Shown here in pieces: positions 1-5,163 of a stretch of DNA of 10,661 bases. Source of the DNA: an uncultured Prevotella sp. (GTDB lineage Bacteria > Bacteroidota > Bacteroidia > Bacteroidales > Bacteroidaceae); NCBI GenBank assembly GCA_900553155.1, contig USCM01000047.1:1-10661 (forward strand), given 5' to 3'. The notes beneath the pieces were generated by a model. The model ran no database searches and was not told the DNA's origin. It worked only from the letters and a program-made list of their open reading frames with translations. Both the position numbers and the translations under genes were made by a program. Within the stretch, counting starts at the first letter, position 1. Every line of letters starts with the position of its first letter.

Positions 1-1105
1 TGTAGAATGCCTTGATGGCTTTCGGGTAGTTGGTCATGATGACAGGCTTCTTGAAGTGTTCCTCCACGAGGAAACGCTCGTGCTCTGAAGCGAGGTCGTC
101 GCCCCACTCGCATGGGAACTCAAACTTCTTGCCCTTCTGTATAGCCTCCTGCAGGATGCGGATGCCCTCGGTGTAAGGCAGATGTACAAACTCTGAGTTG
201 AGAACGCCGTTAAGACGCTCGATAAGACCCTTGTCTATCATCTTGTTAAGGAACTCGAGGTCGTCCTTGCAGTGCTCCAAAGCCCAACGGATGCAGTACT
301 TGATGAAGTCTTCCTCAAGCTCCATCAGTCCGGCGAGGTCGAGGAAGGCTACCTCAGGCTCTACCATCCAGAACTCTGCCAGGTGGCGTGGGGTGTTAGA
401 GTTCTCTGCACGGAATGTAGGACCGAAGGTGTATATAGCCCCGAGAGCTGTTGCTCCCAACTCGCCTTCGAGCTGACCCGACACTGTCAGTGAGGTCTGC
501 TTGCCGAAGAAATCGTCCGAGTAGTCGATCTTGCCGTCTTCTGTCTTCTTGAGGTTGTAGAGGTTCTTGGTTGTAACCTGGAACATCTGGCCTGCACCCT
601 CACAGTCGCTTGCAGTGATAAGCGGAGTGTTGAAGTAGAAGTAGCCGTGCTCGTGGAAGTAGGTATGGATAGCCATAGCCATGTTGTGGCGTATGCGCAT
701 AACGGCACCAAAGGTGTTGGTGCGCAGACGCAAGTGAGCATACTGACGCATATACTCGAAGGTCTGACCCTTCTTCTGCATAGGATAGTCGTTGCCGCAG
801 AGACCGTAGATTTCGAGGCTTTCGCACTGAATCTCGGAGGTCTGTCCGTTGCCCTGGCTCTCTACGAGAGTACCAACGGCGCTAATGCAAGCGCCAGTGG
901 TAATCTGCTTGAGCATATCGGCATCAAACTTTGTTGGGTCAACAACAATCTGTATGTTCTTAATTGTCGAGCCGTCGTTGAGTGCAATGAAGTCAACAGC
1001 CTTAGAGCTGCGGTGGGTGCGAACCCAACCCTTCACGTTGATTTTGCTTCCAAAGTCGGTGCTGCAAAGAGCGTCTACTACTTTGGTTCTCTTAAGTGTT
1101 TCCAT
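1..1105 (-). CDS. asnS: Asparaginyl-tRNA synthetase (C-terminal part beyond window)
   Basis: This class IIb aminoacyl-tRNA synthetase attaches asparagine to tRNA-Asn in the cytoplasm. The reading frame is open from the ATG at 1105 down to the window edge, giving 368 residues; the family is usually about 460-470, so roughly 100 C-terminal residues, including motif 3, lie outside. Residues about 20-105 form the anticodon-binding OB fold (INVKGWVRTHR...). The catalytic core follows: FFGKQTSLTVSGQLEGE (199-215) is the asparaginyl-type signature, motif 2 is FRAE at 231-234 within FGPTFRAENSNTPRHL, and WGDDLASEHER (334-344) is typical of the family. The SGQL and FRAEN stretches favour AsnRS over AspRS. 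The start MKxxL-like context (METLKRTKV) is the only ATG that gives the expected N terminus. The gene begins 28 bp after the pseudouridine synthase stop and shows no promoter box of its own, so it is probably cotranscribed with that gene. Confidence 0.97.
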   Translation of the reverse strand, partial: METLKRTKVVDALCSTDFGSKINVKGWVRTHRSSKAVDFIALNDGSTIKNIQIVVDPTKFDADMLKQITTGACISAVGTLVESQGNGQTSEIQCESLEIYGLCGNDYPMQKKGQTFEYMRQYAHLRLRTNTFGAVMRIRHNMAMAIHTYFHEHGYFYFNTPLITASDCEGAGQMFQVTTKNLYNLKKTEDGKIDYSDDFFGKQTSLTVSGQLEGELGATALGAIYTFGPTFRAENSNTPRHLAEFWMVEPEVAFLDLAGLMELEEDFIKYCIRWALEHCKDDLEFLNKMIDKGLIERLNGVLNSEFVHLPYTEGIRILQEAIQKGKKFEFPCEWGDDLASEHERFLVEEHFKKPVIMTNYPKAIKAFY

Positions 1106-1133
1106 TATAAAATAAACTTTACACTATTATACA

Positions 1134-2657
1134 TTATTCGAAGGCGCCCATGCGCAGCATCTCTACTTCCTTCTCTGTGAGGAAGCGCCAGTCGCCGCGG
1201 CGGAGGTTCTTCTTTGTGAGTCCAGCGAACTGAACGCGGTCGAGCTTGACAACACGATAGCCGAGGTGCTCGAAGATACGGCGAACGATACGGTTCTTGC
1301 CGCTGTGAATCTCGATGCCTACCTGGCTCTTGTCGGTGTCGCTTGCATACTCGATGGCATCAGCGTGTATCTCGCCGTCCTCAAGCTCGATGCCCTCAGC
1401 AATCTGCTGCATGTCGTGAGCTGTAACGTTCTTGTCGAGATATACGTGGTATACCTTCTTCTTAAGGAACTTAGGGTGAGTGAGCTTAGAAGCCAAGTCG
1501 CCGTCGTTGGTAAGGAGAAGTACGCCGGTGGTGTTGCGGTCGAGGCGTCCTACAGGGTAGATACGCTCTGGGCAAACGTTCTTGACGAGGTCCATAACAG
1601 TTTTGCGCTGCTGTGGGTCGTCGCTTGTTGTAACGCAATCCTTAGGCTTGTTGAGCAGTACGTACACCTTCTTCTCGAGGTTTACGGGCTGGTCGTGGAA
1701 CTTGATCTCGTCGGTGCGCTTGATCTTGGTGCCGAGCTCGGTCACTACCTCGCCGTTTACCGACACCACACCTGCCTGGATAAACTCGTCGGCCTCGCGG
1801 CGTGAGCAGATGCCTGCGTTGGCGAGGAACTTGTTAAGACGGATTGGCTCGTTTGGATCGAAGTTCTCTTCCTTATACTCGATGCGCTTCTTCAAGCTAT
1901 ATTTTGCATTTGGATCATAGCCAGGAGTGTGCTGACGGTTGTATCCGCCCTGCTGTCCGTAGCCGCCACGGTTGTATCCGCCACGCTGCTGACCGTAGCC
2001 ACTGCGCTGCTGACCATAACCGCCGCGCTGCTGATAGCCACCGCGCTGCTGATAGCCGCCACGGTTGTAGCCACCACGCTGCTGATAACCGCTGCGCTGC
2101 TGGTATCCGCCCTGCTGCTGGTCGTCGCCCTGCTGACGTGACTGGTAGCTGTTCTGCTGCTGGTCGTCATCGCCCTGCTGGTTGTAACGAGGACGATATC
2201 CGCCCTGCGGACGCTGCTGATAGCCACCGCGCTGCTGATAGCCGCCACGGTTGTAGCCACCGCGCTGCTGATAGCCGCCCTGCTGCTGGTCGTCGCCCTG
2301 CTGGTTGTAGCGAGGACGATAGCCCTGCTGGCGAGGCTGGTAGCCACCCTGCTGCTGGTCGCCCTGCTGGTTGTAGCGAGGACGGTAGCCCTGCTGGCGA
2401 GGCTGGTAGCCGTTGTTGTTGCCGCCACCTTGCAAACCTGCACCGAATCCCTCGGGGCGGAAGCCATTGTCGTCGCTGCCAGTTGAGGCAGAACGGTCGG
2501 CATTGTAAGGACGCTGAGTGTGGATACGCGGACGACGTCCGGTTACACTGCGATACTCTCTCTGATAGTTGCCTGCGGGACGGCCATAGCTCTCGCTATT
2601 GCCGGTAGTTTGATCCGCTGCTTTCTGTTCCTGGTTCTTTTCCAATTCTGAATCCAT
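1134..2657 (-). CDS. rluB: RluB/RsuA-family rRNA pseudouridine synthase with long Q/G/R/Y-rich N-terminal tail
   Basis: Enzymes of this family turn a specific uridine of rRNA into pseudouridine; RluB acts on helix 80-93 region of 23S rRNA, but the exact target here is inferred. With the start used here the protein has 507 residues. Residues 1-83 are polar. Residues 84-241 are low-complexity repeats (QQRGGY, NRGGY, YRPRYNQQGDD). An S4 RNA-binding domain covers about 272-320 (RLNKFLANAGICSRREADEFI). The catalytic domain has GRLDRNTTGVLLLTNDG, in which Asp373 is the expected catalytic aspartate, followed by the conserved GKNRIVRRIFEHLG (212 residues into the C-terminal part). Bacterial relatives are about 240-300 residues, so the tail doubles the protein. 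The start at 2657 (MDSELEK) is preferred because it follows an A-rich leader; an in-frame ATG at 2735 would add 26 residues of unlike composition (His, Cys, Gly). RluB is favoured over RsuA by the C-terminal pattern, but the paralogue is not certain. Confidence 0.93.
   Translation of the reverse strand: MDSELEKNQEQKAADQTTGNSESYGRPAGNYQREYRSVTGRRPRIHTQRPYNADRSASTGSDDNGFRPEGFGAGLQGGGNNNGYQPRQQGYRPRYNQQGDQQQGGYQPRQQGYRPRYNQQGDDQQQGGYQQRGGYNRGGYQQRGGYQQRPQGGYRPRYNQQGDDDQQQNSYQSRQQGDDQQQGGYQQRSGYQQRGGYNRGGYQQRGGYQQRGGYGQQRSGYGQQRGGYNRGGYGQQGGYNRQHTPGYDPNAKYSLKKRIEYKEENFDPNEPIRLNKFLANAGICSRREADEFIQAGVVSVNGEVVTELGTKIKRTDEIKFHDQPVNLEKKVYVLLNKPKDCVTTSDDPQQRKTVMDLVKNVCPERIYPVGRLDRNTTGVLLLTNDGDLASKLTHPKFLKKKVYHVYLDKNVTAHDMQQIAEGIELEDGEIHADAIEYASDTDKSQVGIEIHSGKNRIVRRIFEHLGYRVVKLDRVQFAGLTKKNLRRGDWRFLTEKEVEMLRMGAFE
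1935..2411 (-). repeat. In-frame repeats coding the RGG/YQQ-rich tail
   Basis: This stretch encodes residues about 83-241 of the pseudouridine synthase and is made of repeated DNA, not only repeated protein. Two tandem copies with a 66-bp period (22 codons, GYQPRQQGYRPRYNQQGD...) end at 2345 and 2411 and differ at one position (2319 against 2385) over about 50 bp. A perfect 49-bp repeat lies at 2027-2075 and 2213-2261, exactly 186 bp (62 codons) apart. A 29-bp repeat lies at 2107-2135 and 2275-2303. All spacings checked for the first two are multiples of three, so slippage or recombination would change tail length without breaking the frame. Confidence 0.9.
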
Positions 2658-2697
2658 AGTTTTTACATTTTTCGCCTCACGGCAAGTGTCACCCATT

Positions 2698-2725
2698 CCG
2701 CCACCCTGCGTTGTGAAGTGGGCGG
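2698..2725 (-). other. GC-rich hairpin in the leader of the pseudouridine synthase gene
   Basis: On the minus strand CCGCC and AC pair with GT and GGCGG around a short loop, giving a seven-pair stem with one bulged C, about 40 nt upstream of the preferred ATG at 2657. It stands out because the GC-rich block 2660-2735 sits in an otherwise very AT-rich gap. It could be a leader structure, or simply coding sequence if translation starts at 2735. Folding strength was not computed. Confidence 0.35.
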
Positions 2726-2773
2726 ATAGATGCACTTCTGTTCTTACTTAAATTATTTACTTACTATTAATTA

Positions 2774-2839
2774 TATAGATTGCTATAATCTCTTAATTGA
2801 TTGCTTTAATCGCTTAATCCGTATATAGACTGCTATAAT
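2774..2839. repeat. Twin TATAG-N4-CTATA palindromes and 21-bp tandem repeats between purB and the pseudouridine synthase
   Basis: Two 14-bp inverted repeats of the form TATAG-N4-CTATA lie at 2774-2787 and 2824-2837, exactly 50 bp apart. They sit inside an 18-bp direct repeat (2772-2789 and 2822-2839) that differs at one base. Between them, a 21-bp unit GATTGCTWTAATCNCTTAAT is repeated in tandem (2778-2798 and 2799-2819). No TANNTTTG box is visible on the minus strand here, so this may be an operator region, an unconventional promoter, or a processing site in a purB-rluB-asnS transcript. The pattern is seen directly; the role is not known. Confidence 0.6.
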
Positions 2840-2863
2840 ATTATTTTGCTGTTGTTGTACAAC

Positions 2864-4210
2864 TTAGATGCCGGTGTAGTTGAGCGGTGTGATGGCCATA
2901 AGCTCGGCCTTTACAGCATCGCTTACGTTGAGGGTCTTGACAAACTCGTGTATTGTCTCCTCCGACATCTTCTTGTTGGTGCGTGTCAGGGCTTTCAGTG
3001 CCTCGTATGGGTGAGGGTAGGCCTCGCGGCGCAAGATAGTCTGTATGGCTTCTGCCACAACTGCCCAAGTATTGTTGAGGTCTTCCTCAATCTTCTCCTC
3101 GTGAAGGATAAGCTTGCGCAATCCCTTGAGGGTGCTTGCCAATGCAATCATGCCGTGACCGAAAGGAACACCTACGTTGCGCAGAACGGTAGAATCGGTA
3201 AGGTCGCGTTGCAGACGGCTTACAGGCAGCTTCATGGCGAGGAACTGCAGTACGGCGTTGGCTATACCGAGGTTGCCCTCCGAGTTCTCGAAGTCGATTG
3301 GGTTCACCTTGTGCGGCATTGCCGACGAACCTACCTCTCCTGCCTTGATCTTCTGCTTGAAGTAGTCCATAGAGATGTACATCCAGAAGTCGCGGTCGAG
3401 GTCGATGATGATAGTGTTGATGCGGCGCATGGCATCAAACACGCTGCCAAGACAGTCGTAGTTGCTAATCTGTGTGGTGTACTGCTCGCGCTCCAAACCA
3501 AGCTTTTCGCTAACAAATCGGTTGCCAAAAGCCTTCCAGTCGTATTCGGGATAAGCCACGTGGTGGGCGTTGTAGTTGCCGGTAGCTCCGCCAAACTTGG
3601 CTGTCATCTTGCAAGCCTTGAGCTGTGCAAGCTGCTCGTTGAGGCGGTATACGTATACCATAACCTCCTTGCCGAGGCGTGTTGGCGATGCAGGCTGACC
3701 GTGTGTCTTGGCAAGCATAGGCACGTCCTTCCATTCGTCGGCATACTGCTGGAGCTGTGCTATAAGCTCTTCGACGAGTGGATAATAAGCCTCTTCGAGA
3801 GCCTCCTTGATAGAGAGGGGCACACTGGTGTTGTTTATGTCTTGAGATGTCAAGCCAAAGTGGATGAATTCCTTGTAGGCTTCGAGTCCACCAATCTTGT
3901 CAAACTCCTCCTTTATGAAATACTCCACAGCCTTAACGTCGTGGTTGGTCACCTTCTCGATGTCCTTGACGCGCTGTGCGTTCTCTTCGTTAAAGTTCTT
4001 GTAGATACCACGCAGGCGCTCAAACAGCGAGTGGTCAAAATTCTTTAGCTGCGGAAGGGGCAGTTCGCAGAGAGTGATGAAATACTCTATTTCCACGCGC
4101 ACTCTATAGCGTATGAGTGCATACTCTGAAAAATAGTCGGCAAGTTTCTCTGTCTTGCTTCTGTAGCGACCGTCAATGGGCGATATGGCTGTCAGCAAAT
4201 CAAGTTTCAT
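2864..4210 (-). CDS. purB: Adenylosuccinate lyase
   Basis: PurB cleaves fumarate from SAICAR and from adenylosuccinate, so it acts in de novo purine synthesis and in making AMP from IMP. The 448-residue product is of the same type as the 456-residue E. coli enzyme and starts with the family N terminus LTAISPIDGRYRSKT. Visible catalytic features are TSQDINNTS (121-129), the acid histidine His170 in AKTHGQPASPTRLG, and the flexible serine loop GSSAMPHKVNPIDFENSEGN (294-313), the fumarate lyase signature. The C terminus stops at ITPLNYTGI, about eight residues before the E. coli end, which is unlikely to matter. Fumarase and argininosuccinate lyase share the fold but lack the FENSEGN continuation. 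A TANNTTTG box lies about 50 bp upstream of the ATG. The next gene on the strand starts 206 bp downstream, with no clear terminator between. Confidence 0.98.
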   Translation of the reverse strand: MKLDLLTAISPIDGRYRSKTEKLADYFSEYALIRYRVRVEIEYFITLCELPLPQLKNFDHSLFERLRGIYKNFNEENAQRVKDIEKVTNHDVKAVEYFIKEEFDKIGGLEAYKEFIHFGLTSQDINNTSVPLSIKEALEEAYYPLVEELIAQLQQYADEWKDVPMLAKTHGQPASPTRLGKEVMVYVYRLNEQLAQLKACKMTAKFGGATGNYNAHHVAYPEYDWKAFGNRFVSEKLGLEREQYTTQISNYDCLGSVFDAMRRINTIIIDLDRDFWMYISMDYFKQKIKAGEVGSSAMPHKVNPIDFENSEGNLGIANAVLQFLAMKLPVSRLQRDLTDSTVLRNVGVPFGHGMIALASTLKGLRKLILHEEKIEEDLNNTWAVVAEAIQTILRREAYPHPYEALKALTRTNKKMSEETIHEFVKTLNVSDAVKAELMAITPLNYTGI

Positions 4211-4257
4211 AAACGTATTTTCTATTTATATATAATGTGTGTTTATATATTGTGCTG

Positions 4258-4265
4258 CAAAATTA
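4258..4265 (-). promoter_or_regulatory. Probable -7 box of the purB promoter
   Basis: The minus strand reads TAATTTTG, a match to the Bacteroidetes -7 consensus TANNTTTG, about 48 bp upstream of the purB ATG and beyond the tRNA terminator. No clear TTTG is found 19 bp further upstream, so only the -7 half is supported. The 5' leader would be roughly 40 nt and AT-rich. I see no sign of a purine riboswitch in it. Confidence 0.5.
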
Positions 4266-4342
4266 CTAATTATATTTGATACTTTGTGTTGTATGTAGTA
4301 ATTTTTTTACTCGATTGCTTAAAATAAGGGTATATACAACAC

Positions 4343-4376
4343 AAAAAGACCGAAAAGAATTTTACTTCTTTTCGGT
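4343..4376 (-). terminator. Rho-independent terminator of the tRNA gene
   Basis: A perfect 11-bp stem (4349-4359 with 4366-4376; ACCGAAAAGAA and its complement) encloses a 6-nt loop. On the minus strand it is followed by CTTTTTG, and it begins 7 nt after the tRNA 3' end, so it ends the tRNA transcript before purB. On the plus strand the stem is followed only by TTCTTTG. Confidence 0.85.
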
Positions 4377-4383
4377 TTCTTTG

Positions 4384-4457
4384 TAGCGGGACCCAGGATT
4401 GAACTGGGGACCTCATGATTATGAATCATGCGCTCTAACCAGCTGAGCTATCCCGCC
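4384..4457 (-). tRNA. tRNA with CAU anticodon, probably elongator tRNA-Met
   Basis: The 74-nt cloverleaf reads on the minus strand: acceptor GGCGGGA with TCCCGCT, D stem GCTC with GAGC, anticodon stem CATGA with TCATG around loop TTCATAA (anticodon CAT), five-base variable loop AGGTC, T stem CCCAG with CTGGG around TTCAATC, discriminator A. Pair 1-72 is a G-U wobble and CCA is not encoded. It lacks the three G-C pairs in the anticodon stem that mark initiator tRNA, so elongator Met is favoured. A tRNA-Ile2 whose C34 is changed to lysidine by TilS has the same anticodon and cannot be excluded by eye, although the anticodon stem resembles Met elongators. Confidence 0.93.
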
Positions 4458-4477
4458 ATCGTTCTTGATTGCGGGTG

Positions 4478-4508
4478 CAAAGGTAGTGATTTTTTATTAA
4501 CTGCCAAA
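4478..4508 (-). promoter_or_regulatory. Consensus Bacteroidetes promoter for the tRNA gene
   Basis: On the minus strand TTTG (4505-4508) is followed by exactly 19 bp and then TACCTTTG (4478-4485), which matches the Bacteroidetes primary sigma factor consensus in both boxes and spacing. Transcription should start near 4471, about 14 nt before the mature tRNA 5' end. Together with the terminator it makes the tRNA an independent unit. Confidence 0.85.
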
Positions 4509-4548
4509 ACTTTTTGATAAAAAATTCACTCAATACTCAAAAAAAACG

Positions 4549-4556
4549 TATCTTTG
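4549..4556 (+). promoter_or_regulatory. Probable -7 box for the START-like gene
   Basis: TATCTTTG matches TANNTTTG and lies 61 bp upstream of the ATG at 4618. The expected -33 TTTG at 19 bp is not present (the nearest candidate is TTCA), so the promoter is partly supported. It points away from the tRNA promoter, so 4478-4556 is a divergent promoter region. The leader carries a small hairpin, GCACGA-CTT-TCGTGC (4577-4591). Confidence 0.6.
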
Positions 4557-4617
4557 CATATATTAAACCACTAAACGCACGACTTTCGTGCTCGGCGATT
4601 GACTAACATCAAGCATA

Positions 4618-5013
4618 ATGAAGATAAAGAAAATAGAAATAGAGCATCAACTTAAGTCGACATCACGCAATATTGTGTGGCAACTTATCGGCACCGCCGA
4701 CGGACTTCGTAAGTGGATAGCCGACGATGTGAAGCTCGAAGGCGACACCCTCACCTTTGTTTGGGGTGAAGTGTGGCGCCATCACGAGATGCGTCAGGCT
4801 ACATTGCTGCGTGCCGACAACCAAAGTCGCATACGCTGGAGCTGGGACGACGAGGACGACGACACCTACGTGGAGATTAGTATGGTATGCAGTCCGGTGT
4901 CGGGAGAGATTACGCTGCACGTCACCGACTTCACCCCGGAGGAAGATGCCGACTGGTTGTACTCTACATGGCGGCACAACTTTGACAGCCTTAGGCTCAA
5001 AAGCGGAGTGTAA
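4618..5013 (+). CDS. START-like domain protein (131 aa)
   Basis: The protein resembles a small START-like (SRPBCC/Bet v1-type) family found in Bacteroidetes; these folds make a hydrophobic pocket, but I know of no established ligand for this group. Visible features are an N-terminal strand (KIKKIEIEHQLKST), a helix and loop with the recognisable pattern ADGLRKWIADDVKLEGDTLTFVWGEVWRHHEM (27-58), a strand RIRWSW followed by the very acidic loop DDEDDD (77-82), a strand pair VEISMV and SGEITLHVTDF, and a C-terminal helix DADWLYSTWRHNFDSLR that would close the pocket. There is no signal peptide or membrane segment, so it is cytoplasmic. It covers the full length of its family. It precedes an LptF/LptG permease on the same strand, 150 bp apart, which hints at a link to lipid or envelope work; that is inference only. 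Confidence 0.85.
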   Translation: MKIKKIEIEHQLKSTSRNIVWQLIGTADGLRKWIADDVKLEGDTLTFVWGEVWRHHEMRQATLLRADNQSRIRWSWDDEDDDTYVEISMVCSPVSGEITLHVTDFTPEEDADWLYSTWRHNFDSLRLKSGV

Positions 5014-5039
5014 TAGCTTACAAAAAACATTAAAATTAA

Positions 5040-5068
5040 TTGTTTGTGGAATTTTTATACTAATTTTG
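5040..5068 (+). promoter_or_regulatory. Probable promoter for the LptF/LptG-family gene
   Basis: TAATTTTG (5061-5068) matches the -7 consensus. A TTG at 5040-5042 is 18 bp upstream, and a TTTG at 5043-5046 would give a short 14-bp spacer. It begins 27 bp after the START-like stop codon, so the permease can be transcribed independently. The leader to the ATG at 5164 would be about 88 nt. Confidence 0.6.
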
Positions 5069-5094
5069 CAGACACGTATCCCTATGCGCATACG

Positions 5095-5133
5095 CACCTT
5101 ATATATAATTAAAAAATACACCTTATATATAAT
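5095..5133 (+). repeat. 15-bp direct repeat in the permease leader
   Basis: CACCTTATATATAAT occurs perfectly at 5095-5109 and 5119-5133, a 24-bp period, between the putative transcription start and the ATG at 5164. A 10-bp palindrome TATGCGCATA (5083-5092) lies just before it. These could be protein-binding sites or leader RNA features; no known motif is recognised. Confidence 0.6.
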
Positions 5134-5163
5134 AGGGGATGTTGGAGCAAATAGCATAAAAAT

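Noticed and set aside
1935..2411. Repeat array that might look like CRISPR or a tandem satellite
   Set aside because: Repeats are coding, in frame, without unique spacers of constant size, and there are no cas genes nearby.
1844..2608. Plus-strand Ala/His/Arg-rich and minus-strand Ala/Thr/Ser-rich open frames over the repeat region
   Set aside because: Both are frame-shifted readings of the repeated tail DNA; only the RGG/YQQ frame continues into the S4 and catalytic domains.
2846..4048. 400-codon plus-strand open frame opposite purB
   Set aside because: purB on the other strand is complete with all catalytic motifs; the plus frame is an antisense shadow produced by codon bias and has no recognisable domain.
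4384..4457. Initiator tRNA-fMet
   Set aside because: The anticodon stem CATGA/TCATG lacks the three consecutive G-C pairs of initiators, and position 1-72 is G-U, not the usual mismatch.
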